This document shows, piece by piece, positions 43,777 to 52,565 of a DNA stretch of 64,000 nucleotides (its first letter is position 1; every line of letters starts with the position of its first letter). This DNA comes from an uncultured Planctomycetota bacterium (GTDB taxonomy: Bacteria; Planctomycetota; Phycisphaerae; SM23-33), in assembly GCA_903892515.1 (NCBI GenBank), contig CAITIS010000031.1, positions 17,570 through 81,569 on the forward strand, given 5' to 3'. The position numbers and the translations under genes were made by a program. Below the pieces are notes generated by a model. The model ran no database searches. It saw only the letters and a program-made list of their open reading frames with translations, and had not been told where the DNA came from.

Positions 43777-44691
43777 CTATAAGACCAGATGCCCCATGGT
43801 CAGCACGCTCAGCAGCACCAGGGCGGCCGGCGCGGTTAAGAGCAGACTGTCCAGAATGTCTAATACGCCGCCAAATTCCGGCAGGACGGCCCCGGCGTCC
43901 TTGACTCCGGCGGCCCGTTTCAAGGCCGATTCGCACAGGTCGGCCCCCTGCCCCAGCGCGCCCATCGCCAGCCCAAACACCGCCGCCGACCACGGCGCCA
44001 TGTCCATCCACATGACCCGGTTGAGCACCAGCGACACGCAGGCCGCAAAGGCCAGGCCGCCAAAGAAACCTTCCCACGTTTTCTTGGGACTTAGCCACTC
44101 CACCAGTTTATGCCGCCCCAGGAACTTGCCCGTGAAGTAGGCCCCGATATCACTGCACTTTACCGCGGCCAGGAAGAGCACAAAGGCCTTTAACCCCACC
44201 ACCGTGCGAATCGATAGCACCAGGTGCCCGCACACGCCCAGGTAGCCCACGGCCAGAAAGGTCAAAGCCAGCCGGCGAAGAATATCCTCCAGCCGGTGGC
44301 GGGCGAGTTGCTCCAAAAACACCACGCCCAGCAGCAGGCCCACGACGGCGATGTCCGCCGGCAGGACCATCAGCCCGACGAAGGTGGAGCACTTGCTCTT
44401 TTCGCAGACGAACATCAGCACCGGCCACCAGAAGGGCATGGTGCCGATGACCAGGCAGCAGAGCATGCCGGTGGCCAGCGGCAACTGGACGCCGGCCGAG
44501 GCGATCATGCGGCGGAACTCGATATAGCCGACGATGATGAGCCCCGCCGTCAGCAGCGTCAGCGGTAGCGGCGAGAGATCAAACGGGCACCACGCCTGGT
44601 CCGACTGAAGGAACCAATCGGCGTAGAACACGCCGCAAACAAAGGCGATCAGTAGTAAGCCAAAGAAGATGCGCTTGCCCATTGGGTACAT
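43777..44691 (-). CDS. cdsA: Phosphatidate cytidylyltransferase
   Basis: This makes CDP-diacylglycerol from CTP and phosphatidate for membrane phospholipids. It is an integral membrane protein of about 304 residues with seven or eight helices. The signature is LSPKKTWEGFFGG, then GQGADLCESALKRAAGVKDA and GAVLPEFGGVLDILDSLL, matching the CDP-transferase pattern SxxxKRxxxxKDxxxxxPxxGGxxDxxD except that Glu and Phe replace Gly-His before the final glycines. The start is uncertain (44691 or 44682), since no ribosome site is clear. Confidence 0.92.
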   Translation of the reverse strand: MYPMGKRIFFGLLLIAFVCGVFYADWFLQSDQAWCPFDLSPLPLTLLTAGLIIVGYIEFRRMIASAGVQLPLATGMLCCLVIGTMPFWWPVLMFVCEKSKCSTFVGLMVLPADIAVVGLLLGVVFLEQLARHRLEDILRRLALTFLAVGYLGVCGHLVLSIRTVVGLKAFVLFLAAVKCSDIGAYFTGKFLGRHKLVEWLSPKKTWEGFFGGLAFAACVSLVLNRVMWMDMAPWSAAVFGLAMGALGQGADLCESALKRAAGVKDAGAVLPEFGGVLDILDSLLLTAPAALVLLSVLTMGHLVL

Positions 44692-44882
44692 TACATCTGG
44701 GTAACGGGCGGTAGGCAATAGGCAACAGCCCGGCCAGGGGCCTCAAACCGGCGTGATTGCAGGCCGCGGGCGCGGCTGGACGTTCCTCGCCTCGCCACCG
44801 ATGGGCCATGGCAACTGCTGGAACGCGCCCAACCACGCTGCCTATCATGGGTTAAGTTCGACTACCCAAAAAGGAGAAGTAC

Positions 44883-45380
44883 ATGAGCAGGTCTATGGTG
44901 ATGGCGTTTGCGGCTCTGGGGCTGCTGTTGGCGATCTCACTGCTGTCGGCGCAGAACATGGGCTCGGGCATGATGGGTTCGGCCGCCTCAGCGCCGGGCG
45001 GCATGCGCGAGATGCACGATAAGTTCTTAGAGCAGATCTTCACGCACGTCGAATCGGCCGATACCGCCCTGGCCGGCAATGACGTGACCAAGGCCAAGCA
45101 GGAACTGGCCGATGCCAAGGGGCTGATCGCCCAGTGGCGGCAGATGGGGCATCACGCCACCAGCATGGCCGCTGGCAAGGTCTCCAACGCCAAGTGCCCG
45201 ATCATGCTTCTGCCCGTCGGCGAGAATACCCCACCGGAATTGACGCGACAGTTCAAGGGCTTGACCATCGGCTTTTGCTGCAACAGTTGCCTGACGCAGT
45301 GGGACAAGATGTCCGACGCGGACAGGCTCTCCAAGCTAAAGGCCGTTGGCTGGAACGCGCCGGCGGATGGCGTGCAATAG
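44883..45380 (+). CDS. Exported metal-binding protein with YHS-like cysteine motif
   Basis: This 165-residue protein has AAGGAG well placed before the ATG and a signal peptide (residues 1-24). The Met/Gly/Ser-rich segment NMGSGMMGSA precedes a helical pair. The C-terminal half contains NAKCPIMLLPVG and, 30 residues on, GFCCNSCLTQWDKMSDADRL. The pattern C...GFCCxxC-x3-W resembles YHS-type and heavy-metal-binding domains of exported proteins. Metal is inferred only from the cysteines. It is single and divergent from cdsA. Confidence 0.78.
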   Translation: MSRSMVMAFAALGLLLAISLLSAQNMGSGMMGSAASAPGGMREMHDKFLEQIFTHVESADTALAGNDVTKAKQELADAKGLIAQWRQMGHHATSMAAGKVSNAKCPIMLLPVGENTPPELTRQFKGLTIGFCCNSCLTQWDKMSDADRLSKLKAVGWNAPADGVQ

Positions 45381-45437
45381 CAAGGCCGACAAAGCTAACA
45401 AGGCCGACAAAGCTGCGCGGCTTTATGCTTTGGGTGG

Positions 45438-45514
45438 CGGGTTTCCTGACCCGCCACCTCTCGTTAGTGGCGACGGAATAGCCAGGCGCGTAGGGCGTGC
45501 AACTGGTTGCACGC
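45438..45514. repeat. AACCCGCCAC-type unit and GTAG palindrome
   Basis: GGTGGCGGGTTTCCTGACCC and GCCACC form a stem at 45434-45463, and GTAG at 45490-45493 heads a GCGTGCAAC/GTTGCACGC palindrome ending at 45514. They lie between the metal-binding protein and cupin genes. Confidence 0.8.
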
Positions 45515-45657
45515 GGGTTCGCACTGATTAGTGACGGGTGACCCGCGTGGCTGCTGAACGCCGCAGCCACGGCACCCAGGGCAACCGCAGCCAGGGCAAC
45601 CAAAGCAGTTGTGCGCGGCCACGACATGATTCACAATGGCTTCTCCAGGAGATCTCG

Positions 45658-45987
45658 ATGTCCGATGAATTGACGCCCGCTGAAGCGGTGAAAGTGGATG
45701 GCCTCGTGCAATACCAGGAGGGCTCTGTGGTCAGTCGCACGCTGGTGGAAAAAGACACCGGCGACGTGACCATCTTCGCCTTCGCCGCCGGCCAGGGCTT
45801 ACGCGAGCATTCCGCCCCGTACGACGCGCTGGTGCATGTCATCGACGGCCAGGTGGAGATCACCATCTCGGGCAAACCCCACACCGTCTCTGCGGGCGAG
45901 ATGATCCTCATGCCCGCCAACCAGCCCCACGCCCTCAAGGCCATCGGGCGGTTCAAGATGATCTTGACGATGATTCAAGTTGCCTAA
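45658..45987 (+). CDS. Small cupin-domain protein
   Basis: This 109-residue single-domain cupin begins MSDELTPAEAVKVDGLVQYQ, with AGGAG a few bases before. Cupin motif 1 is GQGLREHSAPYDALVHVIDG, with a His and the Tyr-Asp/His pattern. Motif 2 is VSAGEMILMPANQPHALKAI, with the final His. It probably binds a metal and may act as an isomerase or a small stress protein; it resembles the YhhW/QdoI-independent single cupins. It lies just upstream of the 875-residue membrane protein. Confidence 0.9.
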   Translation: MSDELTPAEAVKVDGLVQYQEGSVVSRTLVEKDTGDVTIFAFAAGQGLREHSAPYDALVHVIDGQVEITISGKPHTVSAGEMILMPANQPHALKAIGRFKMILTMIQVA

Positions 45988-46014
45988 TCCCCAGAGGCGA
46001 GTACGCTAGCGGGC

Positions 46015-48642
46015 ATGACTGAGCTAGGGCATTCGCGGCGCGAGCCTTGGGTTCGATATGCGCTGGTCGCCGTCGTGCTGACGGCAGCGGCAGTGGGCTG
46101 CACGCAGATATGGGACAGCGACGTCCCCCAGCACCTCGCCAGCGGCGATTGGATGCTCCGCCACGGCCAGATCATTGGCCGAGTGGCCGACCCATTCGGC
46201 GTCGATGGCCCCGCCAGCTTCGTCAACGTCCACTGGGGCTTCCAAGTATTCTTGTCGGGGCTGCACGGCATCGGCGGTTTTGAACTGCTGACGATTTTCA
46301 AGATGGCCGCGCTGGCCGGCGTGGTCGCGATCGTGTGCGGGTTCATATCGCGCCGCTCCGGAGCGGGCTGGGTGCTGCTGTGCGGGCTGGTGCTCGTGCT
46401 GGGGCTTGAGGCCCGCGTTCGCGCCCGGCCAGAGCTGGTCACCTTCGTGCTGTTGGCGGCCACGCTGGTCATCCTGGAGAAAACCCGCCAGGACGGCAAG
46501 TGCAAGCGACTCTGGTGGCTGACGCCTATCAACATCCTGTGGGTCAATACCCATGGCCTGTTCGTGCTGGGCCTGGCGTGCCTGGCGATGGCCATCGCGG
46601 GCGACTGGCTGGACAGGTGGCTCAAGCGCGGCGTCCAGACGCGCCAGCCCGGCGCCCCGAATAACGCACACCACGGTCTGGCCCAGCTTCGGGCCTTGCC
46701 CGCTGCGATTGCGGCACTGCTGGCCGTGCTGCTGGTTACGCCCTGGCCCATCCAGGCTGCGTTGCACCCACTGCTACTCTCGGAGCGCATCAGCGGCATC
46801 AACTCCGCGTACGCATTCGGCGTGGAGGAACTTCGCCCGACGTACTTTGTCAACCTGTTCGCCAGCCCGTTGCTGGCGGTGAACTTTGTCCTGGCCGTCG
46901 TCGTGGCGCAGTTGATGCTATTCGCCTTCCGCCGCGTGCCGGCGTGGCACTGGCTGGTGCTGGCGTTCTTCGTGGCGATGGCGGCCATGGCCATGCGGAA
47001 CGTCGCTGCCTTCGCCATTCCGGGCGTACTGCTGCTGGGCTTTTATGGCCCGCCCTGGCTCACGGCCCAGCGCCAGCACTGGCCGTGGTTGGCAGCGCCG
47101 GGGCGATGGCTGCGGCCAATGCTGCTGGCGGCGTGCGTGTTGCTCACGGGCCTGTGCGCCACGGAGCGATTCTACCGCTGGCAGGGACGCGAGATTCGCA
47201 GCGGCTGGGGCTTGCAGGATGCGGCCTGGCCGGTGCGGACGGCACGCTTCCTGGCCCATTCGGGGCTCTCGGGCGACATCCTGGCGCTGAACTTCGGCGA
47301 CGGCGGGACCTTCGACCTGTACGCCGGGCCCGAGCATAAGGTCTGGATGGACGGCCGGCTGGAAGTCCACTCATCCCAGCGCTTCGAGAAGTTCTATGAA
47401 CTCCGCACGCGCCTGATGGCCAAGGACTCCGCCGGCGACGCCGAGCAGACGCCCATGCCGCCTTCGGTGCGGTTCCTCTTCGTGCGCTGGGGCGACTTCA
47501 AGCTCCAGGAGACGCTGGGCGGCTGCGACCGCTTCCAATTGCTGTACATCGAACCGGCGGGCCTGTGCTTCGCCCGCAAGGCCTTGCCCAACGAAGACGC
47601 CCAGCAACTTGCCGCCTGGGAGAAGGCCCAGCCGCTGCCGACCGCCAACACCGCTGAATATGATCTGCCCGCCGATATGGCCACGGGCCAAGGGCTGCCG
47701 CAATTCCCGCTGCCGAAGTGGTATCGCTGCAACCCGCCGCCGATGCTGTGGCGGCTGGGGGCCATGCTGTACTCGCTTCGGCACGCCGACGTGGCCATGC
47801 GTTACCTCGTGGTGTCGGGCGTGCGGGGCGAGGCGGCGAGCAGCCTTGAGCGGTTGGCCGTGCTGGCGCAAACAACGCAGCGGCTGGGCGAGGCGCTGGG
47901 CATCGAGCCCGACGAAACGCTGCCCTCTGACGTGAATCTTTCGCAGTCGCTGGCGCTGTATGCGACGCTGGACTGCCGCGACTCGCAGTCCGATGAGATG
48001 CAGGCGTTGGAGCTGACGAAGGTTCTGGCGCTGCTGTATGGCCGGCAGATCGACGCGGCCTGGACGGCGATGCAGCAGTACCTGGCCAGCCTGCCCATTC
48101 CGCTGCGTTGGCGGCCGCCGCAGCCGGCGATTCTGTTACGCGACCAGATCCACCAGGCCTTGCGCGTGGCCCAGGCCAAGGCGGCGGATTTTGCCGGGCA
48201 GGGGCTCTCGCCGGAACTGCACGCCCGGCTGCTGCTGCGGAAGGACGTGGGGTTGAGCGACCAGGCCATCGCCCTGCTGGAGTCGGCGGGGAGCCTGGAC
48301 TCATCGGGCAGGATGCTGCTGGGCGACCTGTACCTGCGGCGCGGCGAACCGGCCAGGGCCAGGGTCGAGTATGCAAAACTTGCGCCCGCGCCGGAAGTGA
48401 CGTTGCGGCTGGGGCTGTGCGACTGGGCCGGCAGCGATTTCGCTGCGGCGTCGGGCAAGCTCAAGCAGGTCGCCGACACGCCCAGCGGGTCGTTCTATTA
48501 CGCCCTGCTGCTGGAACAATGGGGCCAGTACGCCCAGGCCGTTCAGGCGCTGGGACCCGCGCCGGCCAGCCAGAGGCCAAGCCAACTAGACCGGCAGATC
48601 ACGCGCCTGCGGGCGAGGCTTTCGGGCGGCAGTCGGAGCTAG
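46015..48642 (+). CDS. Large membrane protein with N-terminal multi-helix domain and C-terminal helical repeats
   Basis: This 875-residue protein has about ten membrane segments in the first 420 residues, with an acidic first loop CTQIWDSDVPQHLASGDWML and the RPELVTFVLL helix. It ends in a soluble half with TPR-like repeats (residues 640-870: LLGDLYLRRGEPARARVEYA and SFYYALLLEQWGQYAQAVQA). The middle DILALNFGDGGTFDLYAGPE looks like a small periplasmic domain of DUF-type glycosyltransferase relatives. It may be a GT-C-like or envelope assembly protein. Function is unknown. Confidence 0.7.
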   Translation: MTELGHSRREPWVRYALVAVVLTAAAVGCTQIWDSDVPQHLASGDWMLRHGQIIGRVADPFGVDGPASFVNVHWGFQVFLSGLHGIGGFELLTIFKMAALAGVVAIVCGFISRRSGAGWVLLCGLVLVLGLEARVRARPELVTFVLLAATLVILEKTRQDGKCKRLWWLTPINILWVNTHGLFVLGLACLAMAIAGDWLDRWLKRGVQTRQPGAPNNAHHGLAQLRALPAAIAALLAVLLVTPWPIQAALHPLLLSERISGINSAYAFGVEELRPTYFVNLFASPLLAVNFVLAVVVAQLMLFAFRRVPAWHWLVLAFFVAMAAMAMRNVAAFAIPGVLLLGFYGPPWLTAQRQHWPWLAAPGRWLRPMLLAACVLLTGLCATERFYRWQGREIRSGWGLQDAAWPVRTARFLAHSGLSGDILALNFGDGGTFDLYAGPEHKVWMDGRLEVHSSQRFEKFYELRTRLMAKDSAGDAEQTPMPPSVRFLFVRWGDFKLQETLGGCDRFQLLYIEPAGLCFARKALPNEDAQQLAAWEKAQPLPTANTAEYDLPADMATGQGLPQFPLPKWYRCNPPPMLWRLGAMLYSLRHADVAMRYLVVSGVRGEAASSLERLAVLAQTTQRLGEALGIEPDETLPSDVNLSQSLALYATLDCRDSQSDEMQALELTKVLALLYGRQIDAAWTAMQQYLASLPIPLRWRPPQPAILLRDQIHQALRVAQAKAADFAGQGLSPELHARLLLRKDVGLSDQAIALLESAGSLDSSGRMLLGDLYLRRGEPARARVEYAKLAPAPEVTLRLGLCDWAGSDFAAASGKLKQVADTPSGSFYYALLLEQWGQYAQAVQALGPAPASQRPSQLDRQITRLRARLSGGSRS

Positions 48643-48666
48643 TTCCTGGTTCAGAGTTCCTAGTTC

Positions 48667-48721
48667 TTAGTGGTTAGTGGTTAGTGGTTAGTGGTTAGTG
48701 GTTAGTGGTTAGTGGTTAGTG
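48667..48721. repeat. TTAGTGG heptamer tandem, about eight copies
   Basis: Seven exact copies (48667-48715) and a partial eighth. Just downstream (48741-48785) are degenerate complementary units (AACTGGGAACTAACAACTAG), giving a facing arrangement as in the CCTAYGA array at 24302-24484. It occupies the gap between two genes. Confidence 0.95.
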
Positions 48722-48817
48722 CGCGAACTCGATCGCTGGCAACTATCAACTGGGAACTAACAACTAGGAACTCAGAACCAAGAACTCATATAATCAGGCC
48801 CTTTCAAGGACAGCCCA

Positions 48818-50197
48818 ATGAAGAGATGGATCTTTTTGCCGATGGCGTTGCTGGCCGGGGCCGCGCTGGCCCAGGTGGCCGGGTCGGGCGTGTATACTGA
48901 CGAGATCAACGGCTTTTCGCTGAGCCCGCCGGCCGGCACGGAGCGCGTGCGCGAGACCAATCCGCGGAGGCTGGTGGCCTGGCAGAAGCGCGACGACAAG
49001 ACCCAGGCCGTGGTCTGGACGCTGGACGTGCTGAAGCTGCGCACTGATGCCTCGGCCACCAGTCAGCCCTTTGCCACGCGGGCCGAGGTGGCCGCCCAGC
49101 AGCTTCGCCAGGATCGCTTCATGACTGAAGACCCGATCCTGGGCACCACGGCCGGGCTGCCCTCCGCCGACTACCGCGGCGAGTGGAAAGGCGTCGTCTC
49201 GCTCTGGCGCCGCCAGACCTGGATACAGTCAGGCCCCACGGAGTACCTCATTCTGGACATCTCGGGCCCCATGGACCTGAAGGACGAAATGGACCGCACG
49301 CTCACGCTGGTCAACAGCTCGCTGCGGATCTTCGACCCCCAGGCCGCCCAGGCCCAGCGCCGCGCCACCCTCCAGCGCGGGGGCGAGCTGCTCGAACACG
49401 TCAAGCTCGAGACCATCAAGCCCGTGCTCTCGCCCCAGCCATATTACTTCAGCCTGACGCTGGACAATCGCACCATCGGCGCGATCAAGATCACCGAGTC
49501 CATCGCCCAGCGCTCCGGCGCCACGGGCCTGCTGATCCTGCGCAGCGGCGTCATTCGCATGCCCGGCCAGCCCAGGCGGCTCAGCCGCGAGGAACTGTTC
49601 GCCACGCCCGACCGGGTCAGCGAGAGTTGGAAACGCGAGTACATCGAGGGCGAAGGGCCGACGGCCAACCGATTCACCATCGAGGCCGTCAAGCAGGAAG
49701 AGATGATCGTCGTCACCACTTCTGACGAGCGCCAGCCGGTGCGGCAGAAGAAGATTCCCCAGACGCTGCTGGGGCCGTACCTGCCACAGGCCTTCGACCT
49801 GATCCTGCCGCGGCTGCTGGACCGCCAGATCAAGCAGGCCTACGGCTTCGCCATGTACAGCGGCGCCGCCAACGATTTTGACCTGCGGACGATGACTGTC
49901 ATCGGGCCGGCCAACATGCAGACCAGCGCCGGCGCCACGCCGGTCGTTCATTTGACGGACCAGGCGACCGCCGATTCGGCCCCGGCCAATGTGTGGGTCG
50001 ATGCCAGCGGCAACACGGTGCAGGCACGCACGGCTGAAGGGCTGGTGCTGCTCCGCGTCACCGCCGCCGAGGCCAACGGTCTTTTCCCGGCCGACATGGC
50101 GGAACTCGGCGCCTTGGAAAGCAAGGCCCCCGCCGCGCCCGCTCCAGCTGCGCCAGACAAAGCCACACCAGACAAAAAGGACAAGAAGGCCAAGTGA
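48818..50197 (+). CDS. Exported protein, unknown, translationally coupled to trxB
   Basis: This 459-residue protein has a signal peptide (MKRWIFLPMALLAGAALAQ) and AAGGA upstream. It has beta-rich domains with no recognised motif: VYTDEINGFSLSPPAGTERV, PYYFSLTLDNRTIGAIKITE and RFTIEAVKQEEMIVVTTSDE. The last occurs in a region that could bind a ligand. The C-terminus is Ala/Pro/Lys-rich. Its stop TGA overlaps the ATG of the thioredoxin reductase gene by one base (TGATG), so the two are coupled, although a functional relation is not obvious. Confidence 0.75.
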   Translation: MKRWIFLPMALLAGAALAQVAGSGVYTDEINGFSLSPPAGTERVRETNPRRLVAWQKRDDKTQAVVWTLDVLKLRTDASATSQPFATRAEVAAQQLRQDRFMTEDPILGTTAGLPSADYRGEWKGVVSLWRRQTWIQSGPTEYLILDISGPMDLKDEMDRTLTLVNSSLRIFDPQAAQAQRRATLQRGGELLEHVKLETIKPVLSPQPYYFSLTLDNRTIGAIKITESIAQRSGATGLLILRSGVIRMPGQPRRLSREELFATPDRVSESWKREYIEGEGPTANRFTIEAVKQEEMIVVTTSDERQPVRQKKIPQTLLGPYLPQAFDLILPRLLDRQIKQAYGFAMYSGAANDFDLRTMTVIGPANMQTSAGATPVVHLTDQATADSAPANVWVDASGNTVQARTAEGLVLLRVTAAEANGLFPADMAELGALESKAPAAPAPAAPDKATPDKKDKKAK

Positions 50198-51210
50198 TGG
50201 CAGAACCAACTCCCTACGACGTGATCATTATCGGCGCCGGCCCGGCAGGCTTCGCCGCCGCCCTGTACGCCACCCGCGACCGCTACCGCACACTGGTCCT
50301 GGAGAAGTCCGGCCTGCCCGGCGGCCAGATCCTGCTGACCGACCGCGTGGAGAACTATCCCGGCTATGAAGTCGTCTCGGGCCCGGACCTCATCACGCAC
50401 ATGCAAAAACAGGTCGAGCGCTTCGGCGGCGAGCTGGCCGTGAGTTCCGAGGTGACCGGCCTGGTGCGGCGCAAGGACGGCCTGCTGGAAGTGGACGTCA
50501 ACGCCGGCGAAAAGAAGCTGGCAGCGCGGGCGGTCATCCTGGCCCCCGGCAGCGACTACCGCACGCTGGGCGTGCCCGGCGAGGAGCAGATGCGCCAGGC
50601 CACCAAGGTCAGCTACTGCGCCACCTGCGACGGGGCGTTCTATCGCGACAAGCACGTGCTGGCCGTGGGCGGCGGCAATACGGCCGTCGAGGACAGCATC
50701 TACCTGGCTGAGCGCTTCACGAAGAAGCTCACGCTGGTGCACCGGCGCGACGAGTTCCGCGCCCAGCAGGTGCTGGTGGATGAGCTGCGTGAAAAGGCCG
50801 GCAAGCACAACATCGACATCAAGACGCCCTTCGTGCTGGAGGAGATCGTGCCCACCGGCCAGGGCGACGAGATCGACCACGTGGTGCTGCGCCACGCCAC
50901 CACCGGGCTGTGCGAGGAACTCAAGGTCGATGGCGTGTTCGTGTTCGTGGGCATGTCGCCCAACACGAGCTGGCTCGATGGCATCGTCGAGCTGACCAAA
51001 GAAGGCTACATCAACTGCGATTGCCGCACGCTGCAGACGTCCATGCCCGGCGTGTTCGTGGCCGGCGACTGCCGGTACGGGGCGGCCATGCAATTGGCCA
51101 CGGCGTGCGCCGACGGCGTGATCGCGGCCATGATGATCAAGCGGTACTTCCGTGCCCCGGTGAGCTGGTCGCGCGAGTCGGCAGAGCACCTCGGCGGCAG
51201 CGGCTGGTAG
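50197..51210 (+). CDS. trxB: Thioredoxin reductase
   Basis: This 337-residue flavoprotein transfers electrons from NADPH to thioredoxin. The FAD motif GAGPAG is at 13-18, the redox disulfide in CATC (Cys141, Cys144), and the NADPH motif GGGNTA at 158-163; the second FAD motif is in GVFVAGDCR. The start ATG at 50197 overlaps the previous stop. Length is normal, with a short tail ending HLGGSGW. No thioredoxin gene lies nearby. Confidence 0.95.
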   Translation: MAEPTPYDVIIIGAGPAGFAAALYATRDRYRTLVLEKSGLPGGQILLTDRVENYPGYEVVSGPDLITHMQKQVERFGGELAVSSEVTGLVRRKDGLLEVDVNAGEKKLAARAVILAPGSDYRTLGVPGEEQMRQATKVSYCATCDGAFYRDKHVLAVGGGNTAVEDSIYLAERFTKKLTLVHRRDEFRAQQVLVDELREKAGKHNIDIKTPFVLEEIVPTGQGDEIDHVVLRHATTGLCEELKVDGVFVFVGMSPNTSWLDGIVELTKEGYINCDCRTLQTSMPGVFVAGDCRYGAAMQLATACADGVIAAMMIKRYFRAPVSWSRESAEHLGGSGW

Positions 51211-52031
51211 GCAAAAGCGACAAATGCAACCGCAGAGGCCGCTGAGGGCGCAACGGGCGGACGAAGACGAGTTCCTGGTTGAGAGTGATTAGTTCTTAGC
51301 GGCCAATGCCCCGAATCATGGGTGCCACAGGTTGGTGCCGTAGCTCGGGTGCCATAGGTTGAGCCGCGTCGTCTTGCGGCTCTACCTATGCAAGCCGCGT
51401 CCGGCGCGTGCAACCAGTTGCACGCCCTACGTGAGTCCGGTGCCATGCCTTTACGCGCTGTTGCGGAAAGGCCATCGCTCGGGTGCCATAGGTTGAGTCG
51501 CGTTGTCTTGCGGCTCTACCTATGCGAGCCGCGTCCAGCGCGTGCAACCAGTTGCACGCCCTACGTGAGCATGGCCAGCTTCGCCTCGAGGGCTCGGCGA
51601 ATCAGGCCATGGCACCCGCGCAACAACTCAGGCCAGGCACCCGGTTCACCCTCACAACTTCACGCGGCCCGGGTGCTTTTCTTGCGCAGCGACGGGCGGT
51701 CCGGCACGCGGACCATCTGGCCGCAGCACGAGCACTTTGCGCGCTGGCCGGCCAAGCTGGCCGAGATAGACAGAAGGGTATTGCAGCGTGGGTTCGTACA
51801 CTTGATGCGAATCAACGGCATTAAGCATCTCCTCCGGTTGTAACTTCTTCGACCAAGCGGGCATCTGAGTTAAGTTGCGATCCCAGAAGGACGTAGAGAC
51901 GGGAAAAACACTACCTTCGACCCAGGTGTTGCTGCCCCTGCCCTTTTCCTCCAACTATTTTCCTGTCGCAAAACCGGCCGCGACACGCACTACTGGCAGA
52001 ACCGGTTCTGGATCGATCCCATGAGGTGGCT
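51211..52031. repeat. Gene-free stretch with GGGTGCCA and GTAG repeats
   Basis: In these 820 bases I see no convincing gene. GGGTGCCA occurs at 51320, 51347 and 51481. GCGTGCAAC/GTTGCACGC palindromes followed by CTAC lie at 51406-51430 and 51540-51564. The element beginning at 51481 may end with TGGCACCC at 51610-51617. From 51640 to 51960 is non-repetitive sequence; an open frame ends at 51843 but has no gene character. Confidence 0.6.
51997..52010. promoter_or_regulatory. Palindrome upstream of the ECF sigma gene
   Basis: CAGAACCGGTTCTG is a perfect 14-bp palindrome about 20 bases before the sigma-factor start. Its position suits an operator, but no regulator is identified. Confidence 0.4.
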
Positions 52032-52565
52032 ATGTGTCAGAGCGATGAGCAGTGCATCCAGCGATGCCTGGACGGCCAGCCGCAAGTGTACCGCCAACTC
52101 GTGCAGCGTCACGAGCGGGCCGTGCTGGCCTATCTGAGGGCAAAGCTGGGCGATCAGCACCTGGCCGAGGAGGCCGCCCAGGAAGCGTTCGTGCGGGCGT
52201 ACTTCTCGCTGGGCAAGCTGCGCAAGCGAGCATCATTCCTGTCCTGGGTTCTGGGCATCGCCACCAGGACAGGCCAGGAAGTGCTGCGCAGCCGGACGCG
52301 CATGCGAAGTTCCGGCGACCTGCTGGATCAACCGGCGCCGGCGCCGGCCACCGCGCCCGACGAGGGTTTGGCAAAGGCCTTAAGCCACCTGAGCGAGGTG
52401 TACCGCGAGGTGATCGCCCTGCGGTATCACGCCGGCCTGGGCTGTGCCGAGGTAGCCCAGAAGCTGGGCGTGCCGCTGGGCACGGTCACCAAACGCCTCT
52501 CGCGAGCGTATGCGTTGCTCCGCGAGGCCTTGACGCAGCACAGCAGCAATGAGGTGAACCGATGA
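52032..52565 (+). CDS. ECF-type RNA polymerase sigma factor
   Basis: This 177-residue sigma factor has region 2 in residues 10-80 (YRQLVQRHERAVLAYLRAKL, then AEEAAQEAFVRAYFSLGKLR) and region 4 in 110-170 (LSEVYREVIALRYHAGLGCA, then EVAQKLGVPLGTVTKRLSRA). I chose the ATG at 52032; a GTG lies two codons earlier. Its stop overlaps the start of the anti-sigma gene (ATGA, 52562-52565). No promoter motif for autoregulation was identified with confidence. Confidence 0.95.
   Translation: MCQSDEQCIQRCLDGQPQVYRQLVQRHERAVLAYLRAKLGDQHLAEEAAQEAFVRAYFSLGKLRKRASFLSWVLGIATRTGQEVLRSRTRMRSSGDLLDQPAPAPATAPDEGLAKALSHLSEVYREVIALRYHAGLGCAEVAQKLGVPLGTVTKRLSRAYALLREALTQHSSNEVNR

Noticed and set aside
48667..48721. 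Telomere-like sequence suggesting a linear replicon end
   Set aside because: TTAGTGG resembles telomere units superficially, but the array is internal, short and between normal genes.
51388..51843. Open frame between trxB and the sigma gene
   Set aside because: The first half is translated repeat palindromes; no ribosome site and no family resemblance. The end (51660-51843) is unexplained but too short to call.
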